From positions 217,001 through 281,000 of the forward strand of contig NZ_JAOQNG010000004.1 of NCBI RefSeq assembly GCF_025961225.1: a stretch of DNA of 64,000 nt. The letters run 5' to 3'. This stretch comes from Azospirillum canadense (GTDB lineage: Bacteria > Pseudomonadota > Alphaproteobacteria > Azospirillales > Azospirillaceae). Made by a program: the position numbers and the translations under genes. Of the stretch, positions 8,274 to 16,341 are shown piece by piece (positions within the stretch are counted from its first letter, which is position 1; every line of letters begins with the position of its first letter). The notes under the pieces were generated by a model that was given only the letters and a program-made list of their open reading frames with translations, searched no databases and was not told where the DNA came from.

Positions 8274-8645
8274 ATGCTGAACGTCGATTTCGTCCTGCTC
8301 TACGTCGCCAACCCGACCACCAGCGCCGCCTTCTATGCCGACCTGCTGGGCCGCCCGCCGGTCGAGGCCTCCCCGACTTTCACGATGTTCGCCATGGAAT
8401 CCGGCCTGATGCTCGGCCTGTGGTCGCGCAACACCGTGGCCCCGGCGGCCACCGCCCCGACGGGCTGCGGCGAGATCGCCTTCGTGGTGCCGGACGCCGA
8501 CGCGGTGCGCGCCACCCACGAGGACTGGAGCCGCCGCGGCCTGCCCATCGCGCAAGAGCCGACGGCCATGGATTTCGGCTTCACCTTCGTCGCGCTGGAC
8601 CCGGACGGCAACCGCCTGCGCGTCTTCGTCCCCGGTCCCCAGTGA
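8274..8645 (+). CDS. VOC-family (glyoxalase/bleomycin-resistance fold) protein
   Basis: This 123-residue single-unit VOC protein shows the usual start (DFVLLYVANPTTSAAFYADLL) with paired beta-alpha-beta modules, and the closing FTFVALDPDGNRLRVF with a likely metal-ligand region. An SD-like AAGGGAA precedes the ATG. Substrate specificity cannot be assigned: members include glyoxalases, dioxygenases and drug-binding proteins. The expected first histidine ligand is not evident in the N-terminal strand, so metal binding is uncertain. It is followed after 14 bases by the EVE-domain gene and may be co-transcribed with it. Confidence 0.8.
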   Translation: MLNVDFVLLYVANPTTSAAFYADLLGRPPVEASPTFTMFAMESGLMLGLWSRNTVAPAATAPTGCGEIAFVVPDADAVRATHEDWSRRGLPIAQEPTAMDFGFTFVALDPDGNRLRVFVPGPQ

Positions 8646-8659
8646 GCGAGGGCCGGACC

Positions 8660-9109
8660 ATGGGAAACCAGAGCATGGGCAACAGCCGCAACTGGATCGC
8701 CGTGGCGTCCGCCGAGCATGTGCGCATCGGCCGCGCCGGGGGCTTCATGCAGGTGTGCCACGGCAAGGCGGCGCCGCTGCGCCGGATCAAGCCGGGCGAC
8801 CGCGTCGCCTACTACTCCCCGTCGGAGGTGTTCCGGGGCAAGGACAAGCTGCAACACTTCACCGCCGTCGGCACGGTGCGCGAGGGCGTGCCCTACCAGT
8901 TCGACATGGGCGGCGGCTTCGTGCCCTTCCGGCGCGACGTCGACTGGCTGAAGGCGGAAGAGGCGCCGATCCAGCCGCTGCTCGACGTGCTGGACTTCAC
9001 CGGCGGCACGCGGAACTGGGGCTATCAGCTGCGCTTCGGCCTGTTCGAGGTCAGCGGCCACGACCTGGACCGCATCGCCGGGGCCATGAAGGCGGCGCTG
9101 CCGGTCTGA
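8660..9109 (+). CDS. EVE domain-containing protein (UPF0310-like)
   Basis: The 149-residue protein matches the EVE domain (PUA-like fold): NWIAVASAEHVRIGRAGGF at the start, then a basic KPGDRVAYYSP strand, GTVREGVPYQF, and a final LRFGLFEVSGHDLDRI. EVE domains bind modified nucleobases or RNA. Two in-frame ATGs are possible (8660 and 8675); the core begins at SRNWIAV, so the difference is a short tail. It is probably co-transcribed with the preceding VOC gene and converges on the leftward fliF-fliG operon. Confidence 0.85.
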   Translation: MGNQSMGNSRNWIAVASAEHVRIGRAGGFMQVCHGKAAPLRRIKPGDRVAYYSPSEVFRGKDKLQHFTAVGTVREGVPYQFDMGGGFVPFRRDVDWLKAEEAPIQPLLDVLDFTGGTRNWGYQLRFGLFEVSGHDLDRIAGAMKAALPV

Positions 9110-9115
9110 GGGGCC

Positions 9116-9733
9116 TCACACCACGGAGTCGGCGCTGAGGCGGCCGTCGAAGTCCAGCCAAGCGCCGGCCACGGGCCCCACGGTCAGGGTTCCCTTCAGG
9201 CCGGCGTCGGCGAGGGACGACGCGAAGCTCTCCTGCATGTCGGCCAGCATGGCCGAGGACAGGCCGCCCGCGGTCTGGAGCGTCACGTCGAGCGTCCTCC
9301 CCTCCCCCGCCGCGACGAGTTGGACGGCCCCCACCTGCCCCAGGTGGATTTGCAGCACGAATCCGCTGCCGGTCTGAAGCCCCTCCCCGTCGGCGATGGC
9401 GCACAGCAGGCCGCGGGCGGGGGATCCGTCCATCACCGGCACGCTGAGCACGCGCCAGGCGCGCCCGTCGGATGTCCGGCGGTGGCGGGGCGCCAGCGCC
9501 TCGTCCAGTTCGTCGAGCAGGGCGCCGCCGTCCAGGGCGTCGAGCGCCCGCGCGCCGTCTGGGCCGATCCAGTCGCGGGCTCCATCGGTCGTGGCGCACA
9601 GGAAGACGGCAAGCCCGAGGCCGAAGGTGGAATCGCAGTGCGGCAGCCCGCCGCGCAGCTCCTGCGCCGCCGGGGAGTCCAGCGCGTCCAGCACGGCGAG
9701 AAGGCGGGGGATTTGGACGACCGCGCCATTCAT
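9116..9733 (-). CDS. Flagellar-operon protein with FliK C-terminal-like (hook-length control) fold
   Basis: The gene is last in the fliF operon and its ATG overlaps the fliG stop (TGATG). The product has 205 residues. The C-terminal 75 residues (GFVLQIHLGQVGAVQLVAAG, then LDVTLQTAGGLSSAMLADM and SLADAGLKGTLTV) follow the Flg_hook pattern of a beta strand, a charged loop, a second strand, a helix and a last strand. I recall similar domains at the ends of larger flagellar proteins of Rhodospirillales. The N-terminal 110 residues form a separate mixed region. A second, clear fliK occurs in the divergent operon, so this could be a paralogue with another role. The assignment is an inference from pattern only. 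Confidence 0.5.
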   Translation of the reverse strand: MNGAVVQIPRLLAVLDALDSPAAQELRGGLPHCDSTFGLGLAVFLCATTDGARDWIGPDGARALDALDGGALLDELDEALAPRHRRTSDGRAWRVLSVPVMDGSPARGLLCAIADGEGLQTGSGFVLQIHLGQVGAVQLVAAGEGRTLDVTLQTAGGLSSAMLADMQESFASSLADAGLKGTLTVGPVAGAWLDFDGRLSADSVV

Positions 9734-10761
9734 CAGTAGACCACCGCGTCGGCTTCGCCGGACTGTGGGATGACGATGGCGCCGTCGTCGGACAGAGCCT
9801 TGGCGACCTGGACGATTTCCGCCTGGGCGTCGTGGACGTCACGCATGCGGACCGGCCCCATGTTCTCGATCTCGTCCTGCAGAATCATGCGGGCGCGTTC
9901 GGACATGACGGACAGGAAGTGGTCGCGCTGCTGCGCCTCCGCGCCCTTCAGCGCGATGGCGAGTTGGCCGGTGTCGCAACGGCGGATCACCGTTTGCAGC
10001 GAGACGCGGTCCAGCCGCAGCAGATCCTCGAAGGTGAACATCAGCTGGCGGATGCGCTGGGTCGATTCCGGGAGCACGACGTCCAGGTCGGCGAAGATCT
10101 CGCCCATCGTGTCGCGGTCGATGCGGTTGAAGATGTCGGCCATCCGCTCGTGCGTGTCGGAGCCGTGGGTGCGGGCGTAGTTCGCCATGAACTCGTTGTG
10201 CAGGATGGATTCGATGTCCAGCAGCACCTCGCGCTGCACGGATTCGATCTGGATCATGCGCTCGATCACCTCCAGCCGCAGCGCCGCGGGCAGCAGCGGC
10301 AGCACCTTCGCCGCGTGGTCGCTGCGCATGCGCGACAGGATGACGGCGGCCGTCTGCGGGTATTCGCCCGACAGGTAGGTGGCCAGCACGCCCTCGTTCA
10401 CGTTTGACATCTTCTCCCACATGGTGCGGCCGGCGGGGCCGCGGATCTCGCCCATGATCTCCGACACGCGGTCGTCGGGCAGGAAGCGGGAGAGCATGCG
10501 CTCCGTGCTGTCGTAGGAGCCGACGACGGAGCCGGTGTTCGCGAAGCGCTCCGTGAAGGTGCGCAGCAGCGCTTCCACGAGGTTGGAGGTGACGTTGCCG
10601 AGCCCGGCCATGGCGCGGCTGACCATGCGGATCTCGTCGTCGTCCAGCCGCTCCATCAGGCGGGAGCCGCGCTCCTCGCCCAGCGCCAGGAAGATGACGG
10701 CGGTCTTCTCCGTCCCGCTGAGGCTTTTGTAGTTGTCGCGGATCTTGATCGGCATGCCCAT
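9733..10761 (-). CDS. fliG: Flagellar motor switch protein FliG
   Basis: FliG forms the rotor part of the C ring that contacts MotA and the MS ring. The 342-residue product shows GTEKTAVIFLALGEERGSRL at the N terminus, armadillo-like repeats in the middle, and the charged C-terminal torque helix (TFEDLLRLDRVSLQTVIRR, then LFALKGA-like QLAIALKGAEAQQRDHFL). The start MGMPIKIRDNY has GAGGGG 9 bases upstream. Unusually, fliG lies behind fliP and a small FlhB-related gene rather than directly after fliF. It overlaps the next gene by one base, so expression is coupled. Confidence 0.95.
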   Translation of the reverse strand: MGMPIKIRDNYKSLSGTEKTAVIFLALGEERGSRLMERLDDDEIRMVSRAMAGLGNVTSNLVEALLRTFTERFANTGSVVGSYDSTERMLSRFLPDDRVSEIMGEIRGPAGRTMWEKMSNVNEGVLATYLSGEYPQTAAVILSRMRSDHAAKVLPLLPAALRLEVIERMIQIESVQREVLLDIESILHNEFMANYARTHGSDTHERMADIFNRIDRDTMGEIFADLDVVLPESTQRIRQLMFTFEDLLRLDRVSLQTVIRRCDTGQLAIALKGAEAQQRDHFLSVMSERARMILQDEIENMGPVRMRDVHDAQAEIVQVAKALSDDGAIVIPQSGEADAVVY

Positions 10762-10771
10762 GTCGGTCCCC

Positions 10772-11023
10772 TCAGAAGGAACGGTCGGCGGCGGGGTGGC
10801 CGGCGGGGTCGGGGTCCGGCTCGGCCAGGGTTCGGTCGTGGCGGAAGGCGCCGGCCAGCACGCTGCCGGCGACCAGCACCATGCGGTGCGGCACCAGAGG
10901 GTTGGGTGCCAGCGCCGCCAGCAGCGCCAGGATGGTGGTGTCGTCGTCCACCGGGACGCCGCGCCGTCGCGCGATGGCGGTCAGGCTGTCGGCGACACCG
11001 TTAGAGGTTGGATGCGGGGCCAT
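10772..11023 (-). CDS. Small FlhB C-terminal-domain-like (FhlB-type) protein, 83 aa
   Basis: The gene fills the gap between fliP and fliG, two bases after the fliP stop and ten bases before the fliG start. The product carries VADSLTAIARRRGVPVDDD, then ILALLAALAPNPL and MVLVAGSVLAGAFR. This matches the cytoplasmic domain of FlhB after its autocleavage site (family pattern: ALAREHGVPIVEDP, LARALY, EIPPELYRAVAEVLAFVY). The NPTH cleavage motif and the membrane helices are absent, so it corresponds to the stand-alone FlhB homologue (FhlB/FlhX) class. Such proteins can replace the FlhB C domain in export switching. No hit table was available, so the call rests on pattern alone. Confidence 0.6.
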   Translation of the reverse strand: MAPHPTSNGVADSLTAIARRRGVPVDDDTTILALLAALAPNPLVPHRMVLVAGSVLAGAFRHDRTLAEPDPDPAGHPAADRSF

Positions 11024-11025
11024 GG

Positions 11026-11790
11026 TCAGGTCACCCCGTAGGAGCGGATCAGGCTGTTGGCGATCAGAAACCAGCCGTCGGTCAGCACGAAGAAGATGAT
11101 CTTGAAGGGCAGCGCGATCATCACCGGCGGCAGCATCATCATGCCCATCGCCATCAGCACGGCCGCCACCACCATGTCGATGACCAGGAAGGGCAGGAAG
11201 ACCAGGAACCCGATTTCGAAGGCGCGCCGCAGTTCCGACAGCAGGAAGGCCGGCACCAGGACGCGCAGGTCGGCGTTCTCGGCGCTTTTCGGTTTTTCCA
11301 TTTCCGCCTTTCCGGAGAAGCCGGCGAAGGCGGTCAGGTCCTTGTCGCGCACCTGGGAGACCATGAAGGCGCGGAAGGGCTCGACCATGCGTTCCAGCCC
11401 CTGCTCCTGCGTCACCTGCTCGTTCAGCAGCGGGCGCAGGCCGTCCTGCCACGCCGTGTCGAAAACCGGCCCCATGATGTGGAAGGTCAGGAACATCGCC
11501 AGACTGAGCAGCACCATGTTCGGCGGCGACTGCTGGAGCCCGAGGGCGGAGCGCAGCAGCGACAGCACTACGATGATGCGCGTGAAGGAGGTCGCCATGA
11601 TCAGCAGCCCCGGCGCCACGCTGAGCACCGTCAGCAGAACGATGCCCTGGACGACCCGGCCGGACAGCGACGCCCCGTCGCCCAGCGCGTTCAGGTCGAG
11701 GTTGAGCGCCTGCGCCCCGGCCGCCGTCGGCAACAGCAGCAGCACGGGGAGCATCGTTAGAAGGACGGCAGGGAACGGGCGGAGGCTCAT
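11026..11790 (-). CDS. fliP: Flagellar export apparatus membrane protein FliP
   Basis: FliP is part of the type III export gate. The 254-residue protein has a cleavable signal peptide (MSLRPFPAVLLTMLPVLLLL...GAQA) and the diagnostic segments LSVAPGLLIMATSFTRIIVV, LLRSALGLQQSPPNMVL, VPAFLLSELRRAFEIGF and MMMLPPVMIALPFKIIFF. Four membrane segments are visible. The ATG is located by the signal peptide, with an SD-like GAGCC stretch. The usual partners FliQ, FliR, FlhA and FlhB are not in the window. The gene is followed immediately by the FlhB C-domain-like gene. Confidence 0.95.
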   Translation of the reverse strand: MSLRPFPAVLLTMLPVLLLLPTAAGAQALNLDLNALGDGASLSGRVVQGIVLLTVLSVAPGLLIMATSFTRIIVVLSLLRSALGLQQSPPNMVLLSLAMFLTFHIMGPVFDTAWQDGLRPLLNEQVTQEQGLERMVEPFRAFMVSQVRDKDLTAFAGFSGKAEMEKPKSAENADLRVLVPAFLLSELRRAFEIGFLVFLPFLVIDMVVAAVLMAMGMMMLPPVMIALPFKIIFFVLTDGWFLIANSLIRSYGVT

Positions 11791-11801
11791 GGCGGGATGG
11801 C

Positions 11802-12140
11802 TCAATCGAGGCCGAGGTCGGTGCGCACGATTTCCGTCAGCGTGACGCCCAGGCGCTGATCCTCCACGATGACCACCTCGCCGCGGGCGACGAGGCGGTG
11901 GTTGACCAGCACCTCCACCGGCTCGTCCACCTTGCGCTCCAGCTCCACCACGGCGCCGCGGCCGAGCTTCAGGAGCTGGGCGACAAGCATGCTGGTGCGG
12001 CCGAGCACGACCTGCACGTCGACGGGGACGTTGTAGATGGCGCTCATGGTGCCGCCGGCTTGGCCACCATTTTGATCGGGGGTGGCCTTTTCGCCGGGCT
12101 TGGGGTCTTCGTCGAGGACGTCGAGGTTCAGTGGGCTCAT
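11802..12140 (-). CDS. fliN: Flagellar motor switch protein FliN
   Basis: FliN builds the lower C ring with FliM and carries the SpoA domain. The 112-residue product has a 35-residue polar head (rich in Gly, Gln and Asp), then the SpoA core: YNVPVDVQVVLGRTSMLVAQ, LGRGAVVELERKVDEPVEV and VNHRLVARGEVVIVEDQRLG. The start overlaps the end of fliH by four bases (ATGA), which implies coupled translation. It is an ordinary, complete member. Confidence 0.93.
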   Translation of the reverse strand: MSPLNLDVLDEDPKPGEKATPDQNGGQAGGTMSAIYNVPVDVQVVLGRTSMLVAQLLKLGRGAVVELERKVDEPVEVLVNHRLVARGEVVIVEDQRLGVTLTEIVRTDLGLD

Positions 12141-12853
12141 GATGCGGATTCTTCCGTAAGGGGGGCCGTATGTGTGTCCAAGAGAGCGGCCAGCGAGCGG
12201 TCGCAGAGGTCGGCGACGGCGCGTTCCACCGCTTCGGGGTCGTGGCGCAGGCCGCCGGCTTCCCAGGCGGCGTCGATGCCGCCGGGCGGAATGGTCCGGT
12301 CGGCGACAATGTCGAGCGTGCCGCGGAAGCTGTGGTCCTCGGTGGTGGTCAGGCGGGCGCGGAGCGGTTCGGCGACGTCCGGGTGGACGCGGACGCGCAG
12401 CAGGGGCGACTTGCCGGCCAGCCGCAGGGCGTCGTGGGCCAGCCCTTCGGCCTCGGCCGGGCCGATCCGGTCCAGCAGGGCCGGGGCGATGCGGCGGACC
12501 AGCGCCACCAGCACCGCCGCCCCGTCCGCCTCGATCCCGCGCAGGGTGTCGGCGAAACGGTCGTCCAGGCTGGCGAGCTGTTCTTCCAGGCGATGGAGCG
12601 ACAGGGCCAGCAGCACCTCAATGCGGGCGTTGGCCTCCGCCTCCCCTTCCTGGCGGCCCTGCTCCAGCCCGTCGGCGAAGGCGCGCAGCTCGGCGGCGGC
12701 GATGGCGCCCTGAAGGGCGCGTTCGGAATGGGCGGGGAGATCGAGCGGATCGACCGCCTCCGGTTCCGGCACCTGTTCCAGGGCGGCGGCCTCGCTCGCG
12801 GCCTGGGCGGTGCTGTCGAAGCGCTGGTCGAAGCGGTAGCGCGGGTAGTCCAT
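12137..12853 (-). CDS. fliH: Flagellar assembly protein FliH
   Basis: FliH regulates the export ATPase FliI and links it to the C ring. The 238-residue product has the expected acidic, Ala-rich N terminus, an extended helix with the Gly-spaced pattern FADGLEQGRQEGEAEAN at about 77-93, and a C-terminal domain (ALVRRIAPALLDR, LLRVRVHPDVAEPLRARL, IDAAWEAGGLRHDPEAVER). Sequence conservation of FliH is low, so the position between fliF and fliN supports the call. It abuts fliF with a one-base overlap. The partner gene fliI is not in the window. Confidence 0.82.
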   Translation of the reverse strand: MDYPRYRFDQRFDSTAQAASEAAALEQVPEPEAVDPLDLPAHSERALQGAIAAAELRAFADGLEQGRQEGEAEANARIEVLLALSLHRLEEQLASLDDRFADTLRGIEADGAAVLVALVRRIAPALLDRIGPAEAEGLAHDALRLAGKSPLLRVRVHPDVAEPLRARLTTTEDHSFRGTLDIVADRTIPPGGIDAAWEAGGLRHDPEAVERAVADLCDRSLAALLDTHTAPLTEESAS

Positions 12854-14559
12854 CAGACCGCCTCCTCGTAGAGCCAGGAGCGAAGGATGTCGATCGCTTC
12901 ATCCGGGTATTGGTCGACGATGTCGCCCAGCCGGCGGATGGATGAGGCACGGACCCGGCCTTCCACCGTGCGCAGCTCGATCAGCTGGTCCATGGTCTCC
13001 TCGATGTTCGGCAGCGCGGCCATGGCGGGCTCGCCCGCCTCCCCCATCTGCGGCGCCTGCGCCGTGCCTTCGGCACCCGTGGCCGGGGCGGCGAGCTGCG
13101 GCAGGACGGCGGGGCCGGCCAGGGCGGGCGCGGGGGTTTCCGCCGCGGCGGGCGGCGGGGCCGGGAAGACGCGGCGGATCAGCGGGCGCAGCCCCAGAAC
13201 GATCAGCAGCCCGCACAGCACCAGCAGGATCACCCACTGGATCAGCGTCATGACGTTGCGGCTGAGCGTGTCGGCGATCTCGTCCATGGCGGCGCGCGGC
13301 GGGATCTCCGGCGCCAGCTCCACAAACTCCAGGTTGTCGACGGTGACCCGGTCGCCGCGCGCCTGGTCGTAGCCCATGGCGGAGCGGACCAGTTCGGTGA
13401 TGCGCTGGATCTCCTCGGCCGAGCGCGGCTCGTAGCTGCGCGCGCCATCGGCGCCAGACTTCCAGGTGCCGTTGACCAGCACCGCGACGCTGACGCGGCG
13501 GATGTCGCCGGGCTCGATCACCGTTTCGCGCGCGACGTTGGAGATCTCGTAGTTGACCGTCTCCTCCTGCCGCTTGGAGTCCTGGGAGGAGCGGTTGTTC
13601 TGCGCCTGCGCCTGCGCCTTCACCTCGCGCTGCGGCAGGTTCTGCTCCGCCGTCACCGGGGGTTCGCCGGAGGTGTCGAGGCTGCGGTCCTGCTCCTGCA
13701 CGGTCTGGGTGGAGCGGACGACTTGGCTTGCGGGATCGAAGCTCTGGCTGCGCACGACCTCGCGCTTGGTTTCGACGTCGACAGCAACCTGAACGCGAAC
13801 ATTGCCTTGGCCGAGGCGGGCGACGAGCATCTGCTCGATGGCGCGGGCGATGCGGGATTCGTGCCCGACGCGCAGCCCGTCGGCCTTGGCGGCGGTGACG
13901 GCATCACCGTCGTCCTCGGTCAGCTGCACCTCGCCCGAGGCGTCGAGCACGGTGACCGCGCCGGCCTTCAGGTTCGGCACGGCGGCGGAGACGAGGTGGC
14001 GGATGGCCAGCGCTTGGCGCCGTTCCATCGGCGCGCGGCCGCGCATGCGCACCACGACGGAGGCGGTGGGCTTGGGGGCGGTGCGCGAGAACTCCTCCCG
14101 GTCGGGCAGGACGATGTGGACGCGCGCGGCCTCCACCCCCGACAGCGTCTCGATGGTGCGGGCAAGCTCCCCTTCCATGGCGCGCAGGCGGTTCATGCGC
14201 TGCATGAAGCTGGTGATGCCCAGCGGCTTGTCGCTGTCGAACAGCTCGTAGCCGATGCCACCGCGCGACGGCAGGCCCTTTTCGGCGAGCAGCATGCGCA
14301 GGCGCGCCACGTCGGAGTCCGGCACCTCCACCGCCGTGCCGTCGAAGGCGGCGGCGACCGGCACGCCCATGGCCTCCACCGCCTTGACGATGCGGCCGGC
14401 GTCGGCCGGCTCCAGCCCGGTGTAGAGTGGCGTCATGTGCGGGCGGGACAGCAGCACCGCCATGGTGGCGACCGCTAGGACGATGCCGACGCCGGTGCCG
14501 CCCAGCACCAGCAGGCGCCCGCGGCCCAGCGTCCGCAGATTGTCGATCAGACCGGTCAC
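12853..14559 (-). CDS. fliF: Flagellar MS-ring protein FliF
   Basis: FliF forms the MS ring in the inner membrane. The product has two membrane helices (about residues 15-40 and 425-450) and between them the conserved MTPLYTGLEPADAGRIVK, VARLRMLLAEKGLPSRGG, ELARTIETLSGVEAARVHI and NYEISNVARETV motifs. The C terminus (SSIRRLGDIVDQYPDEAIDI, LRSWLYEEA) matches the FliG-binding tail. I place the start at the GTG (VTGLIDNLRTLGRG, 568 residues) after AAAGG, because the upstream in-frame codons give a non-conserved arginine-rich head. It is the first gene of the leftward operon and faces fliL across a 188-base gap. Confidence 0.93.
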   Translation of the reverse strand: MTGLIDNLRTLGRGRLLVLGGTGVGIVLAVATMAVLLSRPHMTPLYTGLEPADAGRIVKAVEAMGVPVAAAFDGTAVEVPDSDVARLRMLLAEKGLPSRGGIGYELFDSDKPLGITSFMQRMNRLRAMEGELARTIETLSGVEAARVHIVLPDREEFSRTAPKPTASVVVRMRGRAPMERRQALAIRHLVSAAVPNLKAGAVTVLDASGEVQLTEDDGDAVTAAKADGLRVGHESRIARAIEQMLVARLGQGNVRVQVAVDVETKREVVRSQSFDPASQVVRSTQTVQEQDRSLDTSGEPPVTAEQNLPQREVKAQAQAQNNRSSQDSKRQEETVNYEISNVARETVIEPGDIRRVSVAVLVNGTWKSGADGARSYEPRSAEEIQRITELVRSAMGYDQARGDRVTVDNLEFVELAPEIPPRAAMDEIADTLSRNVMTLIQWVILLVLCGLLIVLGLRPLIRRVFPAPPPAAAETPAPALAGPAVLPQLAAPATGAEGTAQAPQMGEAGEPAMAALPNIEETMDQLIELRTVEGRVRASSIRRLGDIVDQYPDEAIDILRSWLYEEAV

Positions 14560-14571
14560 GACATCCGCACC

Positions 14572-14656
14572 TTTAAAGTTTCCGAAAAGCGGGGCCCGTA
14601 ATCTTCGCTCCAGGCACCGGACCACGGTACCGGTTCCGCTTTTAAGCGGAGTAAAA
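14572..14656 (-). promoter_or_regulatory. Degenerate phased TTTAAA-type repeats in the fliF-fliL divergent promoter
   Basis: Read on the minus strand, TTTTAC TCCGC TTAAAA (14640-14656) and TTTTCG GAAAC TTTAAA (14572-14588) both keep the 6-5-6 spacing (11-base period) of the box upstream of the regulator. They lie in the fliF leader between the two divergent operons. A further TTTAAA is present at 14700-14705 near fliL. Binding of the CtrA-like regulator is inferred, not shown. Confidence 0.4.
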
Positions 14657-14747
14657 GCTGGAAACGTGGAACGTGAAGGAAGTCCGTAAAACTTGATCGT
14701 TTAAAATACTCGCTCAAATTTTCGGTAGTTTGGAGGTGCCGGTGGCG

Positions 14748-15257
14748 ATGAATACAGACGCTGGAAAGGCGCAGACGGTGTTTTCCCGCCTGCCGGGCCG
14801 GCAGCGGATGTACGTCGTCGTGCTGCCGCTGGCCCGTCTGGCGCTGGGGGCGGCGTCGCTCTGCGGCGTCGCGGCGGCGGGCCTGGGCGGCTACTGGGCG
14901 GCAGTCGGCACCGACGGCGTCGCCCGGCTGTTCGCCGACACGCCAATCGTGGAGCGGTCGCAAATCACGCTCGACCTGCCGGAGCTGGTGGTGAACCTGC
15001 GGCCGGAGACGCCGTCGCGCTTCCTGAAGCTCGGCATCACGCTGGCCGTCGCCCCGAAGGATCGCGCCGCCGTGGAGCAGGCGATGCCGCAGTTCGTGAA
15101 CGTGGAGCAGGAGTTCCTGCGCAACCTCGACCAGCACGACCTGCAGGGCTCCGCCGGGCTGCTGCGCCTGCGCGGCGAGCTGCGCCGCCGCTTCAACCTG
15201 ACCCTGGGCCGGGACGCCGTCGCCGACGTCCTGCTGCGCAGCCTTCTCACGCAATAG
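14748..15257 (+). CDS. fliL: Flagellar basal-body protein FliL
   Basis: FliL surrounds the stator and links it to the rotor. The 169-residue product has one N-terminal membrane helix (ALGAASLCGVAAAGLGGYW) and a periplasmic stomatin-like domain ending in LGRDAVADVLLRSLLTQ. The typical strand LDLPELVVNLRPETPSRFLKL is present. The ATG (MNTDAGKAQ) follows GGAGG by 11 bases; a TTG at 14730 would add six residues. It is the first gene of the rightward operon with fliM. Confidence 0.88.
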   Translation: MNTDAGKAQTVFSRLPGRQRMYVVVLPLARLALGAASLCGVAAAGLGGYWAAVGTDGVARLFADTPIVERSQITLDLPELVVNLRPETPSRFLKLGITLAVAPKDRAAVEQAMPQFVNVEQEFLRNLDQHDLQGSAGLLRLRGELRRRFNLTLGRDAVADVLLRSLLTQ

Positions 15258-15285
15258 CGGTTCCGGGAATTCCCAGAGGACGTCG

Positions 15286-16341
15286 ATGAGCAACCCAACC
15301 GACCATGATACCGACCTCACTGGCTTCGACAGCGTCCTGGACGGCGGGGCGGGCGAGGCGAAGGCGCTGAGCCAGGAGGAGATCGACCGGCTGCTGGACT
15401 TCGCCGCCGCCCCGGCCGAAACGCCCGGCCAGCCCGGCGCCATCGAGCGGCTGGTCAGCTCCACCACGGTCAACAAGGACCGGCTGCCGATGCTGGACGT
15501 GGTCTTCGACCGCATGGTCCGGCTGCTGAACACCTCGCTGCGCCAGTTCTCCTCCACCAGCGTGGAGGCCAGCCTGCTGCGCATCGACTGGCTGCGCTAC
15601 AACGAGTTCTTGGATACCATCGAGCTGCCGGCCCTGGTCGGCGTGGCGCGCGCGGAGCAGTGGGACAACCAGCTGGTCGTGTCGGTCGACAGCGCGCTGA
15701 TCTACTGCATGATGGACGTGCTGCTGGGCGGCCGGCGCAGCCGCGCCCGGCGCATCGACGGCCGCAGCTACACCTCCATCGAACGCAAGATCACGGAACG
15801 GCTGGTCAAGGTCATTCTCCAGGACCTCAGCCAGTCCTTCGACCCAATCGCTCAGGTGGACTTCACCTTCGACCGGCTGGAGACCAACCCGCAGTTCGCC
15901 ACCATCACCCGCGCGACCAACGCCGTCATCCGCGTGCGCATCGCGGTGGAGGTGGAACGCCGCGTCGGCCACGCCGAGGTGGTCATCCCCTACGCCACGC
16001 TGGAACCGGTGCGCGGCAAGCTGGTGCAGACCTTCATGGGCGAGAAGTTCGGCCACGACACGGTGTGGGAAAGCCACCTGAAGGCGGAGCTGATGCGCGC
16101 CAAGCTGGACCTCGTCGCCGTGCTTCAGCAGACGCAGGTGCCGCTGGGCGAGGTGCTGAACTGGGAAAAGGGCACGTCGCTGAAGCTGCGCATCGACCCC
16201 GACGCGCCGGTGATGCTGCAAAGCAAGACCACCCCCCTCTTCGCCGGCCACATGGGCCAGCGCAACGGCAACATCTCCGTCAAGATCGACACCGACCTGG
16301 AGACCAAGCAGGAGCTGATCGATGGTCTCTTTTCTCATTGA
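15286..16341 (+). CDS. fliM: Flagellar motor switch protein FliM
   Basis: FliM binds phospho-CheY and sets the rotation direction. The 351-residue protein carries the CheY-binding peptide (ALSQEEIDRLLDF, about residues 26-38), the middle CheC-like domain with TSIERKITERLVKVI and EVVIPYATLEPVRGKL, and a C-terminal SpoA domain ending GNISVKIDT. It is full length. An SD-like AGAGGA precedes the start. Its last 20 bases overlap the start of the next gene. Confidence 0.95.
   Translation: MSNPTDHDTDLTGFDSVLDGGAGEAKALSQEEIDRLLDFAAAPAETPGQPGAIERLVSSTTVNKDRLPMLDVVFDRMVRLLNTSLRQFSSTSVEASLLRIDWLRYNEFLDTIELPALVGVARAEQWDNQLVVSVDSALIYCMMDVLLGGRRSRARRIDGRSYTSIERKITERLVKVILQDLSQSFDPIAQVDFTFDRLETNPQFATITRATNAVIRVRIAVEVERRVGHAEVVIPYATLEPVRGKLVQTFMGEKFGHDTVWESHLKAELMRAKLDLVAVLQQTQVPLGEVLNWEKGTSLKLRIDPDAPVMLQSKTTPLFAGHMGQRNGNISVKIDTDLETKQELIDGLFSH

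Noticed and set aside
11008..11845. Overlapping long frames opposite fliP
   Set aside because: fliP motifs are unmistakable, and the opposite frames are His/Gln- or Ser/Arg-rich.
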